This document shows positions 1-6,591 of a DNA stretch of 14,965 bases, piece after piece. This stretch comes from an uncultured Fastidiosipila sp. (GTDB lineage Bacteria > Bacillota > Clostridia > Saccharofermentanales > Fastidiosipilaceae), in NCBI GenBank assembly GCA_938014865.1, contig CALLQJ010000120.1, positions 1 through 14,965 on the forward strand, written 5' to 3'. The number at the start of each line of letters is the position of its first letter. Positions within the stretch are counted from its first letter, which is position 1. The notes under the pieces are model-generated. The model was not told where the DNA came from, made no database searches, and worked only from the letters and a program-made list of their open reading frames with translations. A program made the translations under genes and the position numbers.

Positions 1-359
1 TTGCCCCCGCTGCGTTCGTAAAGCGATTTTGAAAAGTCCAGAAGATCCAGGATGCGCTCATCCGCTTTCACCGGTCCCTGGCCGGCTTTCTGATTGATGT
101 CATAAAGATTAAAATAGCCGTCATGGTGCTCATAAAAATCATAGAGCTTATGGTATTCTTCCAAATCTGCTTTGACCGCCTCGGCTCTCGCCTGAAATGC
201 TTCCGCGGAATCATCGTAGCCGACTAAAGAGCTGACCGTGTCAAAGAGCTCAAAAAACTGGGCCCGATAAAGTTCTTTTTCTTTCCCGCAGGCCGGCAGG
301 GCCATAAGCAAGGCCAGCAGCAGCGGCAGTATCCTGAAGCGTTTAAGGTGTGGCATCAT
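1..359 (-). CDS. apbE: FAD:protein FMN transferase, ApbE family lipoprotein (partial, 3' end outside window)
   Basis: My own translation of the minus strand from position 359 gives 119 codons open to the left edge. The N-terminus is a lipoprotein signal: basic residues, a leucine-rich core and the lipobox LPAC with Cys24. The start of the ApbE fold follows: an F-x-E-L-F-D-T-V segment, then an acidic helix with H-K-L-Y-D-F-Y, then N-L-Y-D-I-N-Q and Y-E-R-S-G-G at the edge, matching the 'lysine/aspartate-rich helix, N-x-I-N, Y-x-x-S-x-G' order of the family. ApbE enzymes transfer FMN from FAD to a Thr or Ser of exported redox proteins; the Gram-positive forms are membrane lipoproteins. The Mg-binding and catalytic parts lie outside the window. 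ATG at 359 is preferred over the adjacent ATG at 356 because CGGAGA sits about 7 nt upstream. The only room for a promoter is 15 nt after a terminator hairpin, so expression probably comes by readthrough from the gene at 430-1413. Confidence 0.8.
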   Translation of the reverse strand, partial: MMPHLKRFRILPLLLALLMALPACGKEKELYRAQFFELFDTVSSLVGYDDSAEAFQARAEAVKADLEEYHKLYDFYEHHDGYFNLYDINQKAGQGPVKADERILDLLDFSKSLYERSGG

Positions 360-373
360 ATATAAATCTCCGT

Positions 374-401
374 AAAAAAGGACTGCGATTTCCCGCAGTC
401 C
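374..401 (-). terminator. Intrinsic terminator or attenuator between the duplicated lipoprotein gene and apbE
   Basis: On the minus strand GGACTGCG (401-394), a 6-nt loop, CGCAGTCC (387-380) and TTTTTT (379-374) form a perfect 8-bp stem followed by a T-tract. The apbE start codon lies only 15 nt further on, so this hairpin probably lowers rather than abolishes apbE transcription. Confidence 0.85.
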
Positions 402-429
402 TTTTATTGTATACTAAATTGCCTGAAAA

Positions 430-1413
430 TTACTTAGCGTTTTCGGCGCTCTTAGGATACACTTCCTGGAATCCTCCGATGCTGATGGTAACCGAAGAGG
501 TTAAATCTTCATCGGTCGGATGACCTTCTGCGTCAACGGCAACACCGGCCACTTCAGCAGCTGTCTTGCCTTTTGCCCATTCGGCAAAGGCATCCGCCTG
601 CTCGTACCATTCTTTTCCGATAGGTGAAGCATCCTTCATGTTGTAATCTTCTTTAAGAACCTGTTTGCTCTTGACTTCCTTATGCAGGTCATCACTCATT
701 TTCCCGTCTTCAAACTTGTACTGGGCAATGCTTGCATCAAGGTAGCTCGACGTGATCTTATTATCTTTATCAAAGGTATTGGCCACATAGTAATTGTATT
801 GGCTGGCCATATCTTCCGTCGTCTGACCCGCCGTAGAATGGATGGCCAGACCTAAGGTATCGTCTGCACTTGCGCCTAAAGATTTCGCATTCTCAACGGC
901 CTGTGCAGCCACTTCAAGCCAGTCCCCGATATCAACGGTCACGGAAGATTTAAGATCTTCTTCAGTCGGAACGCCTTCTTCAACGGAAATTCCGCGGATG
1001 TCAGCGGCGGTTTTGCCGACTGCGTAGTCTTCAAAGGCTTCCGCTTGTTCGTACCATTCTTTGCCGATCCCGGAGACACCTTTCATATTGTAGTCTTCGC
1101 CGAGATCTTTCTTGGTTTTGAACACGGTATCGGCAGGCGTGGTCACCTTGCCTTCTTCGTTATAATTAAAATTGCTTTGCACCACATCCAGCTGCAGCTT
1201 AATGACTTTCCCGTCTTTGTCAACGAGGGCACCGGCGGCTAAGGTGTTCACTTGGGTAACACCCTCTTCACCGTCTTTTGCTTCCTTTTGTGCATAGTCA
1301 TCATTTGACACCAGGACAGCCAGACCGGTTTTTGCTTCTTTGCCTCCCTGACATGCCGAGAGAGGTAAGACCAGCATTAATGCTGCGGTCAAAGCGGCTA
1401 ATATTTTCTTCAT
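430..1413 (-). CDS. Internally duplicated extracytoplasmic lipoprotein, possible flavin/redox partner of ApbE
   Basis: The protein has 327 residues. A lipoprotein signal peptide ends in LSAC with Cys21, so the mature protein is tethered outside the membrane. The rest is two copies of one unit, about residues 30-177 and 187-327. Each has a V-x-x-D-K-D-(G/N)-K beta segment, a polar linker, then a well-conserved block: E-D-Y-N-M-K, I-G-K-E-W-Y-E-Q, A-F, G-K-T-A-A, P-T-x-E-D-L-x-S-S-V-T, and a terminal S/V-x-N-A-K. I recognise this block from clostridial hypothetical lipoproteins but know no assigned reaction. It is followed directly by apbE, which suggests a redox or flavoprotein role, although the usual S-G-A-T flavinylation motif is absent; D-L-x-S-S-V-T (residues 153-159 and 303-309) is the nearest match. 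Start: AGGAGG lies 7-8 nt upstream of the ATG at 1413. It has its own promoter and a terminator downstream. Confidence 0.85.
   Translation of the reverse strand: MKKILAALTAALMLVLPLSACQGGKEAKTGLAVLVSNDDYAQKEAKDGEEGVTQVNTLAAGALVDKDGKVIKLQLDVVQSNFNYNEEGKVTTPADTVFKTKKDLGEDYNMKGVSGIGKEWYEQAEAFEDYAVGKTAADIRGISVEEGVPTEEDLKSSVTVDIGDWLEVAAQAVENAKSLGASADDTLGLAIHSTAGQTTEDMASQYNYYVANTFDKDNKITSSYLDASIAQYKFEDGKMSDDLHKEVKSKQVLKEDYNMKDASPIGKEWYEQADAFAEWAKGKTAAEVAGVAVDAEGHPTDEDLTSSVTISIGGFQEVYPKSAENAK
433..1110 (-). repeat. Two diverged copies of a ~78-residue coding repeat
   Basis: Residues 102-177 (positions 883-1110) and 250-327 (433-666) of the lipoprotein align end to end, sharing E-D-Y-N-M-K, I-G-K-E-W-Y-E-Q, G-K-T-A-A and S-S-V-T. 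At the DNA level the best shared stretch is around the E-W-Y-E-Q codons (about 600-625 and 1044-1069), with scattered synonymous changes. This indicates an old internal duplication rather than a recent one. Confidence 0.85.
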
Positions 1414-1458
1414 TATAAAGACCTCCTCAATAAGGTTTAAATATCCTTATTCGTTGCT

Positions 1459-1487
1459 ATTTTAGCCTTTAGAGCAATTTCTGTCTA
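1459..1487 (-). promoter_or_regulatory. Sigma-A-type promoter for the duplicated lipoprotein gene
   Basis: On the minus strand TAGACA (1487-1482) and TAAAAT (1464-1459) are separated by 17 bp, each matching the consensus at five of six positions. The predicted transcript starts near 1452, leaving a leader of about 40 nt before the ATG at 1413. Confidence 0.65.
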
Positions 1488-1530
1488 TGAATATTCCTTG
1501 AACATCCATATTTTTGTGCGTCTGATCACA

Positions 1531-1565
1531 AGATAAAACCCCCGCAAGCCAAAGACTCACGGGGG
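1531..1565 (-). terminator. Intrinsic terminator of the DUF4349-type gene
   Basis: The minus strand folds into a 12-bp stem: CCCCCGTGAGTC (1565-1554), loop TTT, GGCTTGCGGGGG (1550-1539), with three G-U pairs. It is followed by TTTTATCTT. It lies 30 nt after the stop codon at 1595. Confidence 0.88.
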
Positions 1566-1594
1566 ACCCTTGTAATCAAGAGAACGAGCGTTTT

Positions 1595-2695
1595 TTAATC
1601 AGGTTTATTCTTCTTTTCGCCCGCGTCCCCGGCCTCCGTCCTGTGTACTTTCTTCTGCAGCGGGTCCGGGCCCTTTTTCGCCTGCGGCTGCTGTGCCTGA
1701 GGCGTCACCGGAGGAGGCGGCCTTACGCCCTGCGGCTGCTGCGGCTGCCGGTAAGGCGGCCCAAAGCCCTTCGCTGCCGCTTCTTCTGCCCTCTTCTTGC
1801 GCCGGGCATCCGAACGCTTGGAAGCATTCCGGACGATCAAGACGATGATGAGCACGATCAGAATTAAAAGAAGGATAAAGAAAAGATTCCCCGCCAGCGC
1901 AAAACTGAGATCCCGGAAGAAGCGGACAAAATCCTCCGTGCCTTCGCGGAAACGTCTTCTGATTTCTTCTTTATAGGTATATTCCGGTGCGGAGGTAAAG
2001 GATCGGACCTCCTCAACATAAATGGTGACCAGTGCATAATCAATACGGTTGTCCATATAGCGCTTATGCGACTCATAATTTTCCAGCTCAACCCTGAGAT
2101 CCGTCAGGCGTGACTGAATCGCCAGGACATCCTCGAGATTCTCCGCCTGCTTCAGCATTTTCAAGAGCGTATCCTGCTCTGTGCGAATCGCAGTAATTCG
2201 GTTTTCCGTATCGTGATACTCTAAGGTGACATCCTCTTCCGACATATTCTGCCGTGTGACATTGTCGTCTCCCTTAATCGCTTCTAAAAAAGCGTCGAGA
2301 TCCTTATCCGGCACCCGGACGGTATATTTTCCCCAGCGTGAGCTGTCCTCCTTGCTGCCTTCCACGGAGGAGTTTTCAATATAGCCGCCGGCCGCTTCGA
2401 CTTCCTTTTTAATTTTCGCCGCAAAGTCATCAAAGGAATAGGTTTCAATTGAAAGTTCAGCCGATCGCATTAATTTGCGCTCGCCTGACTCCGGCAAAAC
2501 CAACTCTCCCTCATCTTTTGTCGTTGTATCAAGCGTTTCGGGCCTGAGATCCGCACCGTTCTCTGCGGACATGACGGAATCATCAGTGTTTTTTTGATGA
2601 TAGCTTGACGCCCCTCCGCAGGCTGCTGCAGACAAAACTAGTACTGCGGCAAGCAAAGCGAATAAAGACCGTTTAAAAAGTCCCCTCTTCTTCAT
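1595..2695 (-). CDS. DUF4349-type membrane-anchored lipoprotein
   Basis: Taken from the ATG at 2695 the product has 366 residues. This start has AGGAG 8 nt upstream and begins directly with a signal peptide. A longer in-frame ATG at 2737 has no ribosome binding site and overlaps the likely -10 box. The signal peptide ends in S-A-A-A-C (Cys26), a permissive lipobox. After a polar linker, residues about 75-235 look like the DUF4349 domain: R-S-A-E-L-S-I-E-T near the start, G-G-Y-I-E-N-S-S, Y-T-V-R-V-P, then a long helical coiled-coil stretch (about 160-215) and a closing V-T-I-Y-V-E-E strand. One strong membrane helix (about 268-289) is followed by a very basic stretch and a Pro/Gln-rich tail, which by the positive-inside rule faces the cytoplasm. 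The protein would thus be held at both ends. The biochemical role of the family is unknown to me. It is monocistronic by flanking promoter and terminator. Confidence 0.82.
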   Translation of the reverse strand: MKKRGLFKRSLFALLAAVLVLSAAACGGASSYHQKNTDDSVMSAENGADLRPETLDTTTKDEGELVLPESGERKLMRSAELSIETYSFDDFAAKIKKEVEAAGGYIENSSVEGSKEDSSRWGKYTVRVPDKDLDAFLEAIKGDDNVTRQNMSEEDVTLEYHDTENRITAIRTEQDTLLKMLKQAENLEDVLAIQSRLTDLRVELENYESHKRYMDNRIDYALVTIYVEEVRSFTSAPEYTYKEEIRRRFREGTEDFVRFFRDLSFALAGNLFFILLLILIVLIIVLIVRNASKRSDARRKKRAEEAAAKGFGPPYRQPQQPQGVRPPPPVTPQAQQPQAKKGPDPLQKKVHRTEAGDAGEKKNKPD

Positions 2696-2735
2696 AGTTT
2701 TTCTCCTGCTTTCTTTAAAATTTCTCCTCAGCAAC

Positions 2736-2764
2736 ATTATATAAGAAAAGCCCTTCCGATTCGA
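2736..2764 (-). promoter_or_regulatory. Putative promoter of the DUF4349-type gene
   Basis: A perfect TATAAT occurs on the minus strand at 2741-2736. The -35 region 17 bp upstream (TCGAAT, 2764-2759) matches poorly. The start would be near 2729, downstream of the alternative ATG at 2737, which supports translation from 2695. Confidence 0.5.
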
Positions 2765-2766
2765 TC

Positions 2767-2795
2767 CTAAAGAAAGCCCGGCTGAAACGCCGGGC
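2767..2795 (-). terminator. Intrinsic terminator of the copA-csoR operon
   Basis: On the minus strand GCCCGGC (2795-2789), loop GTTTCA and GCCGGGC (2782-2776) are followed by TTTCTTT. It lies about 30 nt after the csoR stop codon. Confidence 0.85.
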
Positions 2796-2826
2796 CCTTA
2801 GCGAAACGCAGGCAAAGAAGGCTTGA

Positions 2827-3099
2827 CTATTTAGAAAGCTTCTCAATCACCTTGACCACCTCTGAAATTTTTTCCGCCTTATCCTCTTCATTTGCGGATT
2901 CCAGCGAATTCAGAACACAGTGCTCAAGATGCGCCGTCAGCACGTCTCGGTTCACAGCTTTAAGGGCCGCAATCACCGCCATGAGCTGGGTGGAAATATC
3001 GATGCAGTAGCGATCCGCTTCCACCATGCGGATAATACCCTCTAACTGCCCTTTGGCAATATTCAGCTTGCGCATGACTTTTTTACGGTCCGCCTGCAT
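2827..3099 (-). CDS. csoR: CsoR-family copper-sensing repressor
   Basis: This 90-residue all-helical protein has the family's normal length. It carries the copper ligands Cys32, His57 and Cys61, with the same 25- and 4-residue spacings as Cys36/His61/Cys65 of Mycobacterium tuberculosis CsoR. Tyr31 next to Cys32 matches the second-shell Tyr. The N-terminus is basic and carries the K-G-Q-L-E-G-I motif of the DUF156/CsoR-RcnR fold. Apo-CsoR binds DNA and is released by Cu(I). The ATG shares one base with the copA stop (TGATG), and GAGGTGAT lies just upstream, so translation is probably coupled. The gene is last in its operon and presumably acts on the operator at 5810-5826, giving autoregulation. 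Related sensors of nickel, formaldehyde or persulfide use other ligand sets; the Cys-His-Cys pattern and the copA neighbour point to copper. Confidence 0.95.
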   Translation of the reverse strand: MQADRKKVMRKLNIAKGQLEGIIRMVEADRYCIDISTQLMAVIAALKAVNRDVLTAHLEHCVLNSLESANEEDKAEKISEVVKVIEKLSK

Positions 3100-5765
3100 C
3101 AGATCACCTCAATTTTTCCCGGGGTATAGCCCGCTTCCTGAATCGCCTCGCGGAATCTCTCGTCCGGAAGATCTTCCTTCAGGCTGACGTCGGCATAGCC
3201 TTCCTCCAGGCTGACCTCGGCGGTCTTGACGCCGTCAAGCGCCTCCAACGCCTTCTTCACATGATTTTGGCAATGGGCACACATCATGCCGTCCACATAA
3301 ATTCTTTTCTGCACGGATATCGTCTCCTTCTTTTTATCTTTTTCAGCAGGCGCCGCTTTCTTCTCTTCGGCGAAAGCCGTCCTGCCGGATTCCTGACGTT
3401 TATTGTCATTATCTCTCTGCGGCAAAAGCCCGGTTCTGATTTCCAAGCCTCGTTTTCCGGCCGGCTCATAGGCTGTCCCCTCTTCTGCTTTAAAGCGGTT
3501 TAAACGCAGGGCATTTAAAACAACAAAAAGAGAACTCATGCTCATCGCAAAGGCCGCAATCATCGGATTCAATGTAATATTCCACAGGGGATATAATACA
3601 CCCGCCGCCAGCGGAATATTAATCACATTATAAAAGAACGCCCAAAAAAGATTCTCTTTGATGGTCCGGATGGTCCGTTCCGAAAGCCTGAAGGCGGTCA
3701 GCACATCCATCAGATCCGAGCGCACCAGGACAACATCCGCTGATTCCATGGCGACATCCGTTCCGGCCCCGATTGCCATGCCGACATCCGCCCGGGTCAG
3801 AGCCGGCGCATCATTGATGCCGTCCCCGACCATAACGACGCTTTCGCCCTCGGCCTGCAGGCTGCTGACCACCGCATCTTTATCCTGCGGCAGAACCTCC
3901 GCATAATAAGCATCGATCGGAAGCTTCGAGGCCATGGCGGCAGCCGTTCGTTCATTGTCCCCGGTCAGCATGACGGTCTTAAGACCCGCTTGCCGCATTT
4001 TCTCCAGCGCTTCGGCACTGTTGTTTTTGACAATGTCCGCTGCGGCAATCAATCCGATGAAGACGCCGTTACGGGCAAAATACATCGGCGTTTTTCCTTC
4101 GGCCGCCAGACGTCTCGCGGCGTCCTCCGCCGCTGTGCAATCGACGGCATCGTGTTCCATCAGCTGCCGGTTGCCCGCTGTTATCTGAACATTTTCCTCA
4201 TCAACGCTGATTTCAGCCCGAATACCCATGCCCGGCACGGCTTCAAACGATTTCAGTTCATATAAGTTCATATTTTTTTCCGCCGCCGCATCAAGGATCG
4301 CCGAAGCCAAAGGCTGCTCGGAACGCTGTTCGGCGGAGGCCGCTAAATGCAGGAGCGTTTCGGGACGGATCGTCTCAAGTGAAAGCAGATCGGTGACGAA
4401 AGGCTTGCCTTCCGTAATGGTGCCGGTCTTATCAAAAATAAGGGTATCCGCTTCATGCAGACGTTCCAATGCCTCGGCGCTTTTGATCAAGACATTGTTT
4501 TCCGCCCCTTTGCCCGTACCGGCCATTATGGCCACCGGCGTCGCCAGGCCGAGCGCACAAGGGCAGGAAATAACGAGAACGGAAATGCCCAGACGGAGCG
4601 CGAATTCAAAGCCGTGTCCTGCCGCCAGCCACACAATAAAGGTCACGGCGGCGATAATCATGACCACGGGAACAAATACCGCCGCGATCTTATCGGCCAG
4701 ACTTTGGATCGGGGCTTTGCCCGCATTGGCGTCTTCAACCAGTGCGATAATTTTTGCCAGCGTCGTATCGTCCCCGACTTTCGTGGCCCGGAAACTGATC
4801 GTGCCGGTCTTGTTAATCGTCGCGGAAATGACCTCGTCGCCTTCCCCCTTCGCCACCGGAATGCTTTCGCCGGTCAGGGCCGATTCATCCAGTGCCGTCT
4901 GTCCTTCAAGGATCACGCCGTCAACGGGAATCGATTCTCCCGGACGGATCACGATTATGTCGCCGACGGCAAGATCTTCTACCGCCACCTCATACTCTTT
5001 TCCGTTTCGCAGCACCCGGGCTGATTTCGGCTGCAAGTCCATTAATTTGCGAATCGAATCCGACGTTCTCGACTTCGCCTTGAATTCCAAAAACTTTCCC
5101 AAGGTAATCAAGGTCAAAATCGTCGCGGAGGATTCAAAATAAAGGTCATGCAGATACGTTTCGGCAATCTCCAAATCATCGAAACCCAATCCGTAGACAA
5201 TCCGGTAAAGTGCAAAAACGCCGTAAATAAAAGACGCCGCCGAGCCGACCGCAATCAGGGCATCCATATTCGGCTGCCCTTTAAACAGTGATTTAAAGCC
5301 GCGCGTAAAATAGCTGCGGTTGACAATCAAGATCGGCAAAGTCAGCAAAAGCTGCGTCAGCGCAAAAGCCCCGCCTCCGGGGATACCTTTCATAAAAGCC
5401 GGCAGCGGCGCGCCGAACATCGTGCCCATGGAAAAATACATCAAAATCACGAGAAAGGGAATCGATACGCCGAGTCTGATTTTAAAATTTTTCGCCTCAG
5501 CCGCATAACGACGGTCCGCCTCTTCCGCTGCAGACGCTTTTTGTTTTTTAGCCCCCCGGGCTTGGGCAGAATAGCCTGCATCGCGGACGGCTTCTATAAT
5601 CGAGTCTTCACCCGTCATATCCTCCTGATAATCCACATCCATGGTTCCGGCCAAAAGATTAACGGCGACATCGTCCACGCCTTCCACTTTGCTGACGCTC
5701 CGGACCACCGCCGCTTCACAGGCTGCACAGCTCATTCCTTGTACATCAAAGCGTTTATGTTCCAT
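3099..5765 (-). CDS. copA: Copper-exporting P1B-type ATPase with N- and C-terminal metal-binding domains
   Basis: The protein has 888 residues. An N-terminal HMA domain (about 3-70) carries G-M-S-C-A-A-C (Cys13, Cys16). Eight membrane helices lie near 97-113, 131-149, 168-187, 209-226, 361-380, 391-413, 706-724 and 730-752. The transport site Cys-Pro-Cys is at 401-403, with Y-N at 712-713 and M-S-M-S-S at 741-745, the Cu(I)-specific set. The actuator has T-G-E-S (298-301); the phosphorylation motif D-K-T-G-T has Asp445; G-D-G-I-N-D is at 647-652. It exports Cu(I) from the cytoplasm using ATP. A charged Lys/Glu-rich linker (about 758-818) leads to a second HMA domain (about 820-888) with G-M-M-C-A-H-C (Cys829, Cys832), like a fused CopZ chaperone. 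One key residue is unusual: the nucleotide-domain motif normally S-E-H-P-L reads S-E-Q-P-L (Gln484). Start: ATG at 5765 with AGAGG about 11 nt upstream, a rather long spacing. Confidence 0.95.
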   Translation of the reverse strand: MEHKRFDVQGMSCAACEAAVVRSVSKVEGVDDVAVNLLAGTMDVDYQEDMTGEDSIIEAVRDAGYSAQARGAKKQKASAAEEADRRYAAEAKNFKIRLGVSIPFLVILMYFSMGTMFGAPLPAFMKGIPGGGAFALTQLLLTLPILIVNRSYFTRGFKSLFKGQPNMDALIAVGSAASFIYGVFALYRIVYGLGFDDLEIAETYLHDLYFESSATILTLITLGKFLEFKAKSRTSDSIRKLMDLQPKSARVLRNGKEYEVAVEDLAVGDIIVIRPGESIPVDGVILEGQTALDESALTGESIPVAKGEGDEVISATINKTGTISFRATKVGDDTTLAKIIALVEDANAGKAPIQSLADKIAAVFVPVVMIIAAVTFIVWLAAGHGFEFALRLGISVLVISCPCALGLATPVAIMAGTGKGAENNVLIKSAEALERLHEADTLIFDKTGTITEGKPFVTDLLSLETIRPETLLHLAASAEQRSEQPLASAILDAAAEKNMNLYELKSFEAVPGMGIRAEISVDEENVQITAGNRQLMEHDAVDCTAAEDAARRLAAEGKTPMYFARNGVFIGLIAAADIVKNNSAEALEKMRQAGLKTVMLTGDNERTAAAMASKLPIDAYYAEVLPQDKDAVVSSLQAEGESVVMVGDGINDAPALTRADVGMAIGAGTDVAMESADVVLVRSDLMDVLTAFRLSERTIRTIKENLFWAFFYNVINIPLAAGVLYPLWNITLNPMIAAFAMSMSSLFVVLNALRLNRFKAEEGTAYEPAGKRGLEIRTGLLPQRDNDNKRQESGRTAFAEEKKAAPAEKDKKKETISVQKRIYVDGMMCAHCQNHVKKALEALDGVKTAEVSLEEGYADVSLKEDLPDERFREAIQEAGYTPGKIEVI

Positions 5766-5809
5766 AGCAGATTAAACCTCTTGTCATTAAATTTACCTGC
5801 CTGTATCGT

Positions 5810-5826
5810 ATACCCCCCGGGGGTAT
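5810..5826. promoter_or_regulatory. CsoR operator upstream of copA
   Basis: ATACCCCCCGGGGGTAT is a near-perfect palindrome of the form TACCC-GGGTA recognised by CsoR proteins. It lies 45-61 bp before the copA start. Outer arms GTATCG (5803-5808) and CGATAC (5832-5837) extend the dyad. TACGAT just downstream could be a -10 box, but I see no good -35, so the exact promoter is not assigned. Confidence 0.85.
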
Positions 5827-5932
5827 TGAATCGATACGTATGTTACGGGAAATAAATTAACTGTTCATGTTCATCCTTAAACCCGATGTTTAGGAAATCT
5901 TTATTGATAAATTAAAAACTTGTCTAATTATT

Positions 5933-5980
5933 CTATATAAAAAGCTCCTCTTATTTCTCTTGAACAGAATAAAAGGAGCT
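5933..5980 (-). terminator. Intrinsic terminator of the eight-gene sugar operon
   Basis: On the minus strand AGCTCCTTTTATT (5980-5968) pairs with AATAAGAGGAGCT (5955-5943) as a 13-bp stem with one G-U pair and a 12-nt loop. It is followed by TTTTTATATAG. It lies 25 nt after the stop of the SIS gene and ahead of the copA control region. Confidence 0.88.
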
Positions 5981-6004
5981 AATAAGAATGAATTTTTACT
6001 TATT

Positions 6005-6589
6005 TTATCCGCGTTTCCCAAGTGTACCACCCGGATGTCGTTGTAAATAATCCTCAACAGATAAATTAATTTCATTCTGAAGAACCACAGATAATGTTTG
6101 TAAAGTGAGCATTTGAGCGAGTATTGAAGCTCGCGGTGCGCGATTTAACGGACCTCCTTCTTGTTCTGTCTTAGTGGCTAAATTGATATCAGAAGATTGA
6201 GCTAACGTAGAATCCGGATTAGATGTAACACTTATTATCTTGCCTCCATTATTCCGAATAGCTGTTAACGCTTTAAGCAATTCTTCAGTTTCACCGCTGT
6301 TGGAAATACAAATTACAATATCTCCGGGTAATATTTGGCCGGAGGAACCATGAATGGCTTCAGTTCCATCAAGAAAATATGAAGGAATCCCAACAGATGA
6401 AAATAGTGATGCAGAATAAGCTGCAACATATGACGGTTTACCTATTCCGGTAAAATGTAATCTATTTCCCTTATCTCTGGCTGACATGATCATTTCAGCT
6501 GCAGATTCAATTGAATTGAGATCTATATTTTCTATATGTTTCTCTATCATTTCCAAACTTATATCCAAATAATTATTATCTTTTAACAT
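6005..6589 (-). CDS. KpsF/GutQ-like SIS-domain sugar-phosphate isomerase (no CBS domains)
   Basis: This is a single SIS domain of 194 residues. Against E. coli KdsD, whose catalytic residues I recall as Lys59, His88, Glu111, Glu152 and His193, this protein has Lys51 (in G-I-G-K), His80 (E-A-I-H-G), Glu103 (S-N-S-G-E-T-E-E), Glu144 (E-G-G-P-L) and His185 (H-P-G-G-T-L-G), with identical spacings of 29, 23, 41 and 41. KdsD-type enzymes interconvert D-arabinose 5-phosphate and D-ribulose 5-phosphate. The tandem CBS domains of KdsD/KpsF/GutQ are missing, as in short SIS isomerases, and the protein ends just after the G-K-R-G equivalent. It is cytoplasmic. GAGGTAA upstream contains the stop codon of the regulator gene, only two bases before the ATG, so translation is coupled. 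It is the last gene of the operon. Position next to a ribokinase-like gene suggests a catabolic pentose role rather than lipopolysaccharide synthesis. Another 5- or 6-phosphosugar remains possible. Confidence 0.85.
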   Translation of the reverse strand: MLKDNNYLDISLEMIEKHIENIDLNSIESAAEMIMSARDKGNRLHFTGIGKPSYVAAYSASLFSSVGIPSYFLDGTEAIHGSSGQILPGDIVICISNSGETEELLKALTAIRNNGGKIISVTSNPDSTLAQSSDINLATKTEQEGGPLNRAPRASILAQMLTLQTLSVVLQNEINLSVEDYLQRHPGGTLGKRG

Positions 6590-6591
6590 AT

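Noticed and set aside
4228..5142. Long plus-strand open frame (304 codons) opposite copA
   Set aside because: It is antisense to a fully conserved P-type ATPase, has a Ser/Ala/Arg-rich composition typical of shadow frames in G+C-rich genes, and no ribosome binding site or family resemblance.
5890..6075. Small minus-strand frame overlapping the end of the SIS gene
   Set aside because: It spans the SIS gene's terminator hairpin and its last codons in another frame and has no recognisable start signal or homology.
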